Origin: PHAA01 sp964457945
Lineage (GTDB): Bacteria; Bacillota; Syntrophomonadia; Syntrophomonadales; Syntrophomonadaceae
DNA: 64,000 nt
Direction of reading: 5' to 3'
Assembly: GCA_964457945.1 (NCBI GenBank)
Contig: CAYWFX010000015.1
Location: forward strand, 1-64,000
The notes beneath the pieces are model-generated. The model searched no databases. It worked only from the letters and a program-made list of their open reading frames with translations, and was not told the DNA's origin. The position numbers and the translations under genes are program-made. Below, piece after piece: positions 8,914 through 18,189 of this stretch. Position 1 is the first letter of the stretch. Each line of letters opens with the position of its first letter.

Positions 8914-10668
8914 CTACTTTGTAATACATATCCCGTTTTCGCTTGGATTAAAACTATACCAGAAAACAATGCGTCCATCTGCTAAAACTCCCAGGATATG
9001 CATTTCAGCTGCTTTAAGCGAAATAATCTTTGGCTCCACCTGCATGGTTTTCAAGTTTAGACGATTAAGGAAAAACATGCTTTTAGCGTTGTCATTACTG
9101 TCCCAGGTGTGGTTAGTAAAGGCAGCATAGTCTTGGCCAACATAGCAATAATCAGACGGTCTTATATAGCCTGTATCTCCTGGCTCTTCAACTTTCATCT
9201 CTTTTATTGATTCTGTTTTAAAATCTAAATAGAATGTTTTGCATTCACCATTATTAAGCGGAGTATTTACTTCAAGCAGACCGGTGTCGTAATGAATAAG
9301 GCCAGTCGAAGAGTTTTCCGCACTGATATCATAAGTCCTGGCGCTGCCTGCTTCCAAGTCAGACAGCGTATAGCCCCTGGTGCCTTCATAAGCCGTCATG
9401 GTTGTGACAACTTTTTGCTCATCAGCGACGAATCTGGGATGATTGTGATTGGAATTGTCAAGAAACTTACTGCCTTCTATGGGAACTGCCGGAGCAAGCA
9501 ACTTTTCGCTGTTGTCGGCAAGGTTGAATAACTTAACGCCTATTTCATCAGCATAGACAATTTTTTGGAGGTCGCTGGAAACATCATAACCGCCAAAGAA
9601 AATATCAGGAATTCCATTCTTATCGTATTTCGGCTTACGCTCCATTTTGGTCTTGATGGCTTGCGGCAGAGAGATATCCTTGGTTCCTCCAAGGTCTTTA
9701 TCAACCGTGATTATTTTATCTGTAAGGAACAGCAAGATTTTATCGGCGGTCAATCGAACCTCGCTTAACTCCAATTGGTCCTGCAATTCAAGTTTCTTCT
9801 CTACTTTCATGGCTTCAGGATCGAGTAGCAGCAGGGAGGCCTTTTTACCTTTGGCATAGGGTGTATTGGCCAAGAGCAATTTGCCGTTAGACTCGCCTAT
9901 CATTGCAAGCTCTTCCATTTTGCCATCAAAACCTAAAATTTTGTCAAAACGCTGATAATCACCGGTCAGGCTGACTAGATGGTTATCTACATAATCCCAC
10001 CGGCCCCTGGCAAAATAAAGACTGCCATCTTCACGCGCCTTAAAGGTATAAGTCTTAGTCAATTCAATTCGACCGCTCTGAGGCGGACCATTGCGCACCA
10101 GCACGGCTGTAACTGTGCCATCACTGTTTCGCGTAGCTTTCTCTAATTGTTCACCCCACGAGTTGTTCGCGTTATAGGAAGGACGGGTTGGTTCAGCACC
10201 AAAATTAAAAAGGAAGGCACGTTTTAGCGGGTCGTAGGAATACTCGTCGATAGCGGATACATCAAGGCTGGTTAGATTAAAATAACGCTGGGTATATTCA
10301 AGAACTGTGCCCAGCGGAAAAACCCGCAGGGTGCTATCCTTACCAGCCAATGCTAAGCCTTCTTTGCCATGTTCCGTAACATACTTAAACCAACAGAATT
10401 CCGCCACATAAAGGGCATCAATTTCCTGGGCGGAGTTAAACTCCCGGGTGTTTCCTACCGTAGCAATTGAATCATAAATGTATTCCTGCCAGAGCTTTTC
10501 CAATTCCACGGAATCGGTTATGTCTTCGCATTTCAGGCTTGCCTCCTGTTTACTACTTCCAGGAGCCACCGCCATCTTCGCAGGTACATTCAGAAAACCA
10601 AAGGCTCCCGCAGTTAAGATACCAAGAAGAATCATAGAACCCATCACAACTATCAATTTCTTTTTCAT
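8914..10668 (-). CDS. Exported protein of unknown function (~584 aa)
   Basis: I do not recognise this family. From the ATG at 10668 the protein starts MKKKLIVVMGSMILLG, a signal peptide or membrane anchor of ~22 residues, followed by ~560 extracytoplasmic residues. The first half contains a stretch with several aromatic residues (HGKEGLALAGKD, FNFGAEPTRPSY). From about residue 230 there are repeated short beta-strand patterns of the kind seen in beta-propellers (for example KLLLANTPYAKGKKASLLLL, then KIVYADEIGVKLF). An in-frame GTG at 10695 would overlap the upstream gene and spoil the signal peptide. The upstream solute-binding fusion ends 13 bp before, so the two are probably co-transcribed. 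Confidence 0.7.
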   Translation of the reverse strand: MKKKLIVVMGSMILLGILTAGAFGFLNVPAKMAVAPGSSKQEASLKCEDITDSVELEKLWQEYIYDSIATVGNTREFNSAQEIDALYVAEFCWFKYVTEHGKEGLALAGKDSTLRVFPLGTVLEYTQRYFNLTSLDVSAIDEYSYDPLKRAFLFNFGAEPTRPSYNANNSWGEQLEKATRNSDGTVTAVLVRNGPPQSGRIELTKTYTFKAREDGSLYFARGRWDYVDNHLVSLTGDYQRFDKILGFDGKMEELAMIGESNGKLLLANTPYAKGKKASLLLLDPEAMKVEKKLELQDQLELSEVRLTADKILLFLTDKIITVDKDLGGTKDISLPQAIKTKMERKPKYDKNGIPDIFFGGYDVSSDLQKIVYADEIGVKLFNLADNSEKLLAPAVPIEGSKFLDNSNHNHPRFVADEQKVVTTMTAYEGTRGYTLSDLEAGSARTYDISAENSSTGLIHYDTGLLEVNTPLNNGECKTFYLDFKTESIKEMKVEEPGDTGYIRPSDYCYVGQDYAAFTNHTWDSNDNAKSMFFLNRLNLKTMQVEPKIISLKAAEMHILGVLADGRIVFWYSFNPSENGICITK

Positions 10669-10681
10669 GGCAACCCACTTT

Positions 10682-11833
10682 TCAGTTATCACCAAACCAT
10701 TTTCCCTTCAATTGATCCATGGTTCCATCAGCCTTTAATTTTTTCAACCCATCATTAATCATCTCAAGCAGGCTGCTATTTCCCTTTTTCACGTATATGG
10801 CGTATTTCTCATTGGGTTTGGGTTGGAAAGTATCTTCTAAAGTCTTTAGCGTAGTTCCCTTTGTTAGGCAATAATACCTGGTGATAGCCCAGTCATTAAT
10901 TACGGCATCAACTCCGCCTTTTTCCAGTTCTGTAAAAGCCTCGCCGATTGAATCATAAACCTTGACCTCAGTTGTAGGGTCCTTAATTTTCACATCCTTG
11001 CATGCTTGCATACCTGCGGTTCCCACTTCTGCTCCCAGTTTTTTACCTTTCAAATCTTCCAGCCCCTTAATAGTCTTGTTATCCTTGTGAACGCTAACAA
11101 CTAACCCATCAATAAAATAGGGTTCACTGGCATCAACAACTTTCAACCGATAAGGGTTAATTGTCATAGCCGAAATAACACAATCAGCCTGACCGCTCTG
11201 TAGGGTCGGAATCAATCCATCAAACCCAACGCATATAATACTGACATCATAACCTTCCAGTTCACCGATAGCGTGAATAAGATCCATATCATAGCCTATA
11301 TACTGGCCATTTTGCAGGAATTCAAACGGTGGGAAGGTAGTTTCTGATGCGACTCTCCAAGTTTTTTTGGCAACCTTATCATCTGGCTGTTCCAAACTAT
11401 CAGCTTGCCGCCATTTGACTTCGGCTCCCAATACTTGACTTACAAATCCAAGCGGCACCATTACCCTCCCCCCCGAAATCGCTGCTGGAACATCCAGGCT
11501 TATAGGAGAATTGTTGACAGTGGCAGTTTTGGAATCCATGATGAGGACTATTGATTTGTCTTTGACTGCAATGCTAATTTGGGGGTCATTCCATTTTACT
11601 TGTGCCCCCAGGGCCTCGGAGATGAATCTCACCGGAATAAGTGTACGTCCTTCGGTTATATAGGGCTTCTGATCAGGAAAGTTGATTAGCTTACCGTTAA
11701 CGGCAACAGATACTTCCGTTCCGCTCAATGTTACCTCAACCATTTGTTGCGCTGCACTGCAGACAAACACAGGTACTAACAGCATAACCAGTGCTAACGA
11801 CATAACCATGGCATACCTCAAGAGCTTTAGCAC
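10682..11833 (-). CDS. Copper-amine-oxidase N-terminal (stalk) domain fused to a family 3 solute-binding protein
   Basis: GTG start with GGGGGT 7 nt upstream; 383 aa. After a signal peptide (ending near CSAAQ) come ~115 residues of the copper amine oxidase N-terminal type, with the typical paired motifs GRTLIPVRFISEALGA and GRVMVPLGFVSQVLGA. Residues ~160-383 form a complete periplasmic-type amino-acid-binding domain (family 3): FPPFEF, YDMDLIHAI, GFDGLIPTLQSGQADC, and the KGKKLGAEVGTAG hinge region. Family 3 proteins deliver polar amino acids to ABC importers or act as sensors. No ABC permease or ATPase lies within the window. The stalk domain may hold the binding protein at the wall; that is inference. 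Confidence 0.85.
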   Translation of the reverse strand: MLKLLRYAMVMSLALVMLLVPVFVCSAAQQMVEVTLSGTEVSVAVNGKLINFPDQKPYITEGRTLIPVRFISEALGAQVKWNDPQISIAVKDKSIVLIMDSKTATVNNSPISLDVPAAISGGRVMVPLGFVSQVLGAEVKWRQADSLEQPDDKVAKKTWRVASETTFPPFEFLQNGQYIGYDMDLIHAIGELEGYDVSIICVGFDGLIPTLQSGQADCVISAMTINPYRLKVVDASEPYFIDGLVVSVHKDNKTIKGLEDLKGKKLGAEVGTAGMQACKDVKIKDPTTEVKVYDSIGEAFTELEKGGVDAVINDWAITRYYCLTKGTTLKTLEDTFQPKPNEKYAIYVKKGNSSLLEMINDGLKKLKADGTMDQLKGKWFGDN

Positions 11834-11915
11834 TTTGCAGACCCCCTATATGTTTTGTATTATTATAGTTGTATTAACTAATAATGGAAAGCTCTTTAAA
11901 GGTAGGTCAGACAAA

Positions 11916-13010
11916 TCAATTTTTAATTGTTGGATTGTCAATCTTAAACAATTCATCTGCAGTAAATGAATACCGCACTTCATTAGATTTCACCCATAAT
12001 GCCAGCCCGTTGAAACCACTGCTTATATAGGTCCAACCATTTTGACTTTTCAAAATATTAACAGGTATGATGGCACTTTTTAGATTCTGGGTGGGATACT
12101 GCCTGGAATTGACATCTGGATTCTCATACATTTTAGCGGTACGAAGCACAAATCCCTGGGTTACCTTCATGTTTGGCTTATATTCACAGTAACTGTCATT
12201 TCTAATCCATCCAAGATCTGTTAACCCGTGCATTGCACTGCCATTAAATTTCATCACCAGGCTCCATTCTTGGTCCTTTCTCACTACGCTTATAAGGTTT
12301 CCATCTCCCATCGGCTGCACAAGAGGACTGTTGTCATCAGGGGTTTGCCGTGTAAACGCATCATACTCCTGGGAAGTGTCCCCAATTACAACATATTTAT
12401 ATTTGACCACCTCAGATAAAGGGAATTTTTCATCAAAGGAAATGCTTACCTGAGTGCCGGGGGCAGTGACATTGGAATTTACCCAAAACTGTCTCAAGGG
12501 CTCTGGACCTTCCATACTCCCATATTCAGGAACCAGAGAAGCAAGATACCATTCTCGGTTGTTTTTATAAATACCATTTATGTATACCAACCTGCCATAA
12601 GGTAATTTAACAAGGTCATTATAATTATTACCGGGGCCTTGCTTGCCAATAGTTGCTTGGATAACGGCAGATGTATAGTAAACCTGTTCAATCTTTTCTT
12701 TTTCATATACAGTAACATTTGGTACATCGGCATCTTGCGGTACGGCTATGGTCTGTGCTTTATTGACCGTAGTTAGATCTGTTTTAGCACTTGAACCCTT
12801 CGATTCATCTTTTATCGACTCTACTTGGCTGGTTAGGGGTGCCGTATCCGGCTTAGACTGATTGCTAAGTAAGAGCACTCCCATTACAGCTAAACCCACA
12901 GTTATTACCGCAATCACCCAGAATACAGGCTTTTTATAGTTCAAAATGCCCTTTATCCTGCTTTTAGTATCACTTTCACCCGCCCAAAGTCCCCCGAAAT
13001 AGCGCTTCAT
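11916..13010 (-). CDS. Membrane-anchored protein with a BlaR1/M56-like transmembrane segment, no peptidase
   Basis: A 364-aa protein. The first ~50 residues (SDTKSRIKGILNYKKPVFWV, then a hydrophobic helix to about residue 50) look like the segment just before the last transmembrane helix of clostridial BlaR1/MecR1-type M56 proteins. The zinc-peptidase part with HEXXH that normally precedes it is absent. The remaining ~310 residues are extracytoplasmic: a Ser/Lys/Asp-rich linker, then two SH3-like stretches (around QATIGKQGPGNNYNDLVKLP and the C-terminal NGWTYISSGFNGLALWVKS). Its role is unknown; a stand-alone sensor ectodomain or the remnant of a larger gene are both possible. Confidence 0.65.
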   Translation of the reverse strand: MKRYFGGLWAGESDTKSRIKGILNYKKPVFWVIAVITVGLAVMGVLLLSNQSKPDTAPLTSQVESIKDESKGSSAKTDLTTVNKAQTIAVPQDADVPNVTVYEKEKIEQVYYTSAVIQATIGKQGPGNNYNDLVKLPYGRLVYINGIYKNNREWYLASLVPEYGSMEGPEPLRQFWVNSNVTAPGTQVSISFDEKFPLSEVVKYKYVVIGDTSQEYDAFTRQTPDDNSPLVQPMGDGNLISVVRKDQEWSLVMKFNGSAMHGLTDLGWIRNDSYCEYKPNMKVTQGFVLRTAKMYENPDVNSRQYPTQNLKSAIIPVNILKSQNGWTYISSGFNGLALWVKSNEVRYSFTADELFKIDNPTIKN

Positions 13011-13155
13011 AATTCTTCACATCCCTTGCCAATAATACGACTTAACACTCTAAAAGATTTCATTATACGAAGTATATTAAGTCCAAACAAAAGTTAGCCA
13101 CTGTAATACAAGTTAGTAGAAGCTGCGTTTGATAACAGGGTGAGCAGTGAGATAA

Positions 13156-13185
13156 AGCACAGCAGAAACCCGGTTCTGCTGTGCT
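13156..13185 (-). terminator. Strong hairpin after the YcdB/SLH gene
   Basis: A perfect 12-bp inverted repeat (AGCACAGCAGAA / TTCTGCTGTGCT) with a 6-nt loop lies 31 bp beyond the stop at 13217. The T-run on the minus strand is short (TTTATC), so termination is likely but not certain. Confidence 0.6.
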
Positions 13186-13216
13186 GTTAAAATGTTAATC
13201 TACGTGGAGGTAATGA

Positions 13217-15287
13217 TTAGTATCCAGAATATGTTCTACTCGCTAATCGGGTGGCCACATTAGCCATTTCAGCCCACGTAATGGCGGCTTGGGGGTGAAA
13301 ATAATTATTTTCATCAGCTACCAACAGTCCTAATCCCTCAACCACTCCCACATAATTAGCCTTATCCGGGCTAATTTGATCTGCATCTCTATAAGGAGTA
13401 TCAATACTGTTTTTAATTGCTGCAACTTCCTGATAACCCAAACTGTTAACCAACCATACCGCCAAATCTTCCCGACTCATAATTTTATCAGGATCGAATT
13501 TGCCCTGATTGGGAATAATAGCCGCTTTTACTGCCTGTTTTAACACTTCAGCATCAGTGTAACTTCCCTTAATGTCATTGAAAGCTAGCTCAATATCCTG
13601 ATCGTCGCTGTAGTATTGACGACCTATTGCCCTTACTAAAACTTTCAACGTCTGCATTCTGGTCATCTGCCCAGCCGGTTTAATCCCCTCGGCAGGTATC
13701 AACCCATTTTCATTTAGCAGGGAAAGGGCAGGAGCAGCCCAGTGTCCGATAAAAGAAGCAGTAACTGATGGAGATTGAGCCCTTGTTCTCCATCCCAAAA
13801 TCTCTCCACTAATAGCATCTACGCGGTTCTTTTCTATGTTACGGTAGACCAAAACTGGTTGTTGTGCCTTAGACTGCCTCGGTGCTTGAGGGTTTTCAAT
13901 CGGGAATATATAGGCCAATTCAAATGGCTCCTGGATCCGATAGATATCCTGGGCCTTTTCATAGCTGATAATATTGGTGAGAGGAGCATATTGAATATCA
14001 TACCAGTTCACCCAATAACTTCTCAGCTGGCCGTTCTTGTCAATTTCCGCCCTGATTCCTTCCTGTTGAGAGGGTATACCGTTTATCAGGCGAGAAAAAT
14101 GAAAGCTATAAGGCTCGTTGTCATTTCCAACCCATTCTTGTTTGCAAAGTACCAACAGGTGGTTCGTTTCTGGGTTGATCTTCCGAATTACTTCAGTGGC
14201 CTTATTCAGAGCTTCTTCGCAACTTATGTTCTTGCCACTGCCCTCGATCTGATTACTAGACTGATTGAATTGTACTATTTTGCCAGTGGATACATCCACC
14301 CCCACCTGCGTATAACCCATATCCGGGTACCTATTTCCAGAAGTTATACTGAAACTCCAAAATTCCTGGTTAAAACCTGCCTCAATGCTTGTTCCGCCAC
14401 CACTCCGCTGGATATCTCCTGATAAGCCCATGAACTGAAAGAATTCTTCCGCAGCCTTTCTTGCCACCTCAGGATTTACTTGTTTATTCGCAGCTAAATA
14501 TGCTTTATGACCGCTGACATCTTGTTGAGGGATAAATGTCTGCTCATAACTGCGCATATCCTTAGTAGTAATTTGGCTTCCATCAGCCTTAAGCCCCTGT
14601 CCGGTATGGCAATCATAATAAACTGCCCTGCTATTTAATATATAAGCTGGTATGAATGTGTTGACATAATTACTGGCTGCGCCCATGGTGTTAACATAGG
14701 CGGGACATAAGCCTGATTCATTTAATAGCTTAGTAGTAAGCTCCTGCTTAGATATGGTCTTATCTATCTGGGGAAATTGACAATCATGCCAGTTATAGGT
14801 GTAATGGCTTACCATTCCGGTTACCGCATCCACCCCGATGTTTATATTATCTGAGTCTACAGTGATACCATTGGCTATTCGGCCCCATGAAAACGAATAA
14901 TACATATTAAGACCATTACCAGAATAAAAGTATTTCTGATCGGTATAGCCCGTGGTCAACATACTTGTCTTATCGGGGTGAGCTTTCCCCAGAAATGTTT
15001 GGGCGATTTCCAGAGCCTGTTCACGGGTTAATTTTACGTTTTTGCCCCGATATAAGTCAGGCTCAGGATTATAACTCATTTGGACGACTTCACCAGTATT
15101 GACATCTATAAGGGCATCTATTTCTAACCGCATTCCAGGTTTCCGCATGATTTTCCTGGACCGAAATTCCCAACATGCCTTACCCATGAAACTCCGTTCA
15201 CTGTATTCTATCTGCAGGTCTTTACCAGAAATAATCTCCGGTCAACCCGATAAGAATAGCCAGTAGTGACGCAAATATTTTTCTCAT
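13217..15287 (-). pseudogene. YcdB/YcdC-repeat protein with C-terminal SLH domains; signal peptide out of frame
   Basis: The long frame (stop 13217, first ATG 15187) encodes ~650 residues: two or three YcdB/YcdC-like repeats (anchor phrases IDALIDVNTGEV, INIGVDAVTGMVSHYTYNW, VGVDVSTGKIVQF) and three SLH-like domains in the last ~180 residues, which normally bind the secreted protein to wall polymers. An ATG at 15287, with GGGAGGAATAGGG upstream, starts MRKIFASLLAILIGLT and then hits a stop after 21 codons. In the neighbouring frame the coding sequence resumes exactly there as EIISGKDLQIEYSER. A deletion thus seems to have removed the signal peptide end and ~40 residues and shifted the frame. 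Without repair the main frame would make an unexported protein. Confidence 0.72.
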
Positions 15288-15465
15288 CCCTATTCCTCCC
15301 CTTTATAAAAATGGTTTTGTTATGTTCATCGCAATTGTTGCAATATCTTTCCCCGTTATCTATCCCCCCAAATTAGACAGTCTATTGTTGCTTTAATGAG
15401 ACAGCTGAGGTAATCTTAGTATATTGGATTATTTTACCACATTAGGGCGTTAAATAGGACATGAC

Positions 15466-15600
15466 TTGTGGATACAGCTATTCTCACGATTATACGGTAC
15501 AACTGACGCAGAAGTCGAACAGTGGAGATATTGGGCCCAAGTTTTGGGTTTTATTATGATTTGCCTGGTTTTACTCCATCATCAAAAAAGGTTAGCGTAG
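15466..15600 (+). CDS. Possible 44-aa membrane protein or gene remnant
   Basis: A TTG-initiated frame with AGGA 6 nt upstream encodes 44 residues. A polar first half (around GTTDAEVEQWRYWAQ) is followed by one hydrophobic helix (VLGFIMICLVLL) and a basic tail (HHQKRLA). The amphipathic-then-membrane pattern looks protein-like, but there is no recognisable family. The surrounding 15288-15695 region holds nothing else I can identify. Confidence 0.25.
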   Translation: MWIQLFSRLYGTTDAEVEQWRYWAQVLGFIMICLVLLHHQKRLA

Positions 15601-15695
15601 CACCCAGCCACTAAATATTTTACTGTGTTCTGTTGGGATTTGCGCAGCTCATTTAGATGTTAATCTTGACTTGGGAAATTAAGGGGGGTTCTGAT

Positions 15696-16172
15696 ATGTT
15701 TAAGTTCCGCTGGGGTCAGATATTACTAATTATCGGATTAATAATCGCACTCATGTTCGGATATAGGCAATACCTGAAAGCGGATAAGGTATACCCTATC
15801 AAACAGAGTGTAAATATTGGAGATATACAGGTTGTGATTGATGAAATTCGGTTGCACCCTCGCTTCCTAGTAGGTGCACCCTTTAATCGGGAATTAATAG
15901 CAATGGGTAGGGTTATTGATAACAGCGGTAACAGCAATTTCACTTATGAGCTGCATGAGATCATTACAGTCTACTTCAAGGATTCCAGGCCTGAAATGGG
16001 TATGGGTTTTAGTCAAAACCAGCCCCAATACCTTTCATTCTGGACTAACAAGAATTATGATGGCAACAAGTCTCTGCAACTGATAGTACAGAATAAGATT
16101 AACAATACAAAAATACCCCTTAACATCGATCTGGACAACTTTCGACATGATTATAAAACTAAGGAGGTATGA
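15696..16172 (+). CDS. Membrane-anchored hypothetical protein (158 aa)
   Basis: The start is the ATG at 15696, set by AAGGGGGGTT; an ATG at 15657 lacks a site. One N-terminal hydrophobic helix (residues ~8-24) anchors a mainly beta extracytoplasmic part (SVNIGDIQVVIDEIRL, then IAMGRVIDNSGNSNF, QLIVQNKIN) that resembles the immunoglobulin-like folds seen in small Gram-positive surface proteins. No family was recognised. Its stop (TGA at 16170-16172) overlaps the ribosome-binding region of the next gene, so the two are translationally coupled. Confidence 0.6.
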   Translation: MFKFRWGQILLIIGLIIALMFGYRQYLKADKVYPIKQSVNIGDIQVVIDEIRLHPRFLVGAPFNRELIAMGRVIDNSGNSNFTYELHEIITVYFKDSRPEMGMGFSQNQPQYLSFWTNKNYDGNKSLQLIVQNKINNTKIPLNIDLDNFRHDYKTKEV

Positions 16173-16174
16173 CA

Positions 16175-16807
16175 TTGAATTTAAAAATATCATGCTTGTG
16201 TATTGCTTTGTTATTTGCGACAATTTCAGGACATTCCTTTGCTGACAATGATTCTGTATTGAAACTAAAAACTGGACCGGATGCTGCTGTTGATAGTAAG
16301 GGCTACCTGACTGAAGAAGAAAGCATGGCACGTTTTGATAGGACTTTCTTGGAAAACCAGAGCAAGGCGAGTGAGGTTTATTCGAGACTCAATGAATCAT
16401 TTGGTAAAATTGAAGAGCGTAAAGTTAGTGATTATCCTGATTACTATGGCGGTTCTTTCACTAACGTGGACGGGAAACTGGTCATCTATGTAAAAGGCAA
16501 TGTTGAAGATTACAAAAAAGAGCTTTTAGAAAAAGCAGGAACTGATGACCTTATTTTTGAGCCTTGTAATTTTTCATTCAAAGAACTGACTGAAATAATG
16601 GATACTATAAATGCTTATAAACTTAATAATGCAGACAACCCAATTTGCGCGAATTTTAACAGTTATGCGATTTTAGATGCAGAAAACCGTATCGTAGTAG
16701 AACTTGACGAATATAATGAAGAACAAATTGCAGCCTTTAAAATACGGGTTATCAATTCCCCTGCCATTGAATTTAGGAAAGCAACAGGTAAAATTTCATT
16801 TCTATAG
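16175..16807 (+). CDS. Secreted protein resembling a serine-protease prodomain, without protease
   Basis: AAGGAGGT ends directly at an ATG (16169) but lies 6 nt before the TTG at 16175, so the TTG is the likely start (210 aa). A signal peptide (cleaved near HSFA-DN) leads into ~180 residues. The pattern NVDGKLVIYVKGN, LIFEPCNFSFKELTEIMD, NFNSYAILDAENRIVVELD and INSPAIEF is what I associate with the region preceding the trypsin-like domain in clostridial S1-family peptidases. No GDSGGP or catalytic triad follows; the gene ends there. It could be a stand-alone inhibitor or foldase-like proregion, or a truncated peptidase gene. The upstream neighbour is a membrane-anchored protein in the same transcript. 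Confidence 0.55.
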   Translation: MNLKISCLCIALLFATISGHSFADNDSVLKLKTGPDAAVDSKGYLTEEESMARFDRTFLENQSKASEVYSRLNESFGKIEERKVSDYPDYYGGSFTNVDGKLVIYVKGNVEDYKKELLEKAGTDDLIFEPCNFSFKELTEIMDTINAYKLNNADNPICANFNSYAILDAENRIVVELDEYNEEQIAAFKIRVINSPAIEFRKATGKISFL

Positions 16808-16842
16808 GTTAATAATTAACATTTTATGGTTGACCTTAGCGT

Positions 16843-18189
16843 TTAGGTACCATGATTCATTATTCTGTTTTTATCAATATTGAACTCCCATGGCCCCTGA
16901 ACAATCGAATCTGGGTTTTTTAGCATTAGAACCACGTAGTTTTCTTGTCGCTTCAGTTCATCCAAATCCACCTCGAAATATTGTATCTTTCTGGTAATTT
17001 CATCTCTTTGTCCACAATAACTTAATACTCTTGATGACCAGGCAGATTCCCATTCCTCCAGATAAAACCAACTCAGTTTCCACCCTGCTGGAGATTGACT
17101 ATCCAGGTAGATCCTCAGGCTATTGTTTAGCCGCTCAATCCTTTTTATCAATAGGGTATGCCTTCCCAGAGCCAGCTTGGTATCCAGGGCAATACTTTGA
17201 CCAGCAGCCGGGATAGGGATTTTTAGTTTGACCGGCTTCTCCTGCTCTGCAACAACCAACTCGGGAATAATGAGTTTCATCATTTCCGGTTCAGGCCCGG
17301 TTATCGCGAATTTTAGGTCGGTTCGATGGTTTTCCAGCAGGCTAAAAATCCCATTCGGGCCATGGAGTTCGGCCTGAGTGAAAGGGGCATCTCCAATGCT
17401 GTTCACCCTGGCTCCGGGAGCATTTTGAAACAGAAGATTTACGATTAGGGATTCCTCCCGCAGTTCTGGTACTGCAGTTATTTTGATTCCTTGGGCTGCG
17501 GCAGATATACCGACTTCATCCAGACCCATCAAGTTATCGCTCTGAACCAGGTATACCCGCGCACTTAACTCTGGGTACCCTGATATCAGTACCGTGACTG
17601 CACGCGAGTTGGAGGCCAGTGGGGCAAAAGTAAACCAGCCCTCAGTATTATTGCCGCCACTCGACCAACTGCCGCTCTTAGCGGGCACCAATCTACCAAC
17701 AGGATCCTTTAACTGCATCTTATCCTTCCAATTATCGCGAGTTATCCCAACCTTGTTCATTCTAATATGAAGATAGGTATTAGAACTGTCACTAACCATC
17801 CCCATGACCTCCAGCATCTGATCGCCGTTCTTAACCACAACTGGCTGGGTGGCGGATAGGAAATTTTTTTCCTCCATGATCTGAGAGTCAAATCCGGGAA
17901 CATAGTAAAGCAGCTTGACTATCTCAGCTACCACTTTCCCCGGTCCGATAGCAAAAAACGATAAGGCTGTCCCTAACAGGACAACTGCCGCTGCAGCTTG
18001 CCATTTCCGGCTTCTGTTCATTGCGTCCGCCCTGACTTGCTTCAGGCTGCATAACTTAATTCTCTCCAGACTCTCCTCCGTGGGATGCGGCTCCATGTTT
18101 TCCAACCAGTCAATAAAATCTTCCGACATATCCATTGGCCCCAGCTTCTTAATAAAATCGGCCTCTTCCGGACTAAAATCCTTATTCAT
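16843..18189 (-). CDS. Probable anti-sigma factor partner of the ECF sigma gene
   Basis: A 448-aa protein: ~60 cytoplasmic residues (EDFIDWLENMEPHPTEESLERIK), one transmembrane helix (AAAAVVLLGTALSFFAIG, residues ~66-83), and ~360 extracytoplasmic residues rich in beta-strands. The start overlaps the ECF sigma gene stop by 8 bp, the arrangement of sigma/anti-sigma pairs. The N-terminus lacks the zinc-binding HXXXCXXC motif of ZAS proteins. The ectodomain resembles the DUF4179-type region of Firmicute anti-sigma proteins (inference). It probably holds the sigma factor at the membrane until an envelope signal arrives. Confidence 0.7.
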   Translation of the reverse strand: MNKDFSPEEADFIKKLGPMDMSEDFIDWLENMEPHPTEESLERIKLCSLKQVRADAMNRSRKWQAAAAVVLLGTALSFFAIGPGKVVAEIVKLLYYVPGFDSQIMEEKNFLSATQPVVVKNGDQMLEVMGMVSDSSNTYLHIRMNKVGITRDNWKDKMQLKDPVGRLVPAKSGSWSSGGNNTEGWFTFAPLASNSRAVTVLISGYPELSARVYLVQSDNLMGLDEVGISAAAQGIKITAVPELREESLIVNLLFQNAPGARVNSIGDAPFTQAELHGPNGIFSLLENHRTDLKFAITGPEPEMMKLIIPELVVAEQEKPVKLKIPIPAAGQSIALDTKLALGRHTLLIKRIERLNNSLRIYLDSQSPAGWKLSWFYLEEWESAWSSRVLSYCGQRDEITRKIQYFEVDLDELKRQENYVVLMLKNPDSIVQGPWEFNIDKNRIMNHGT

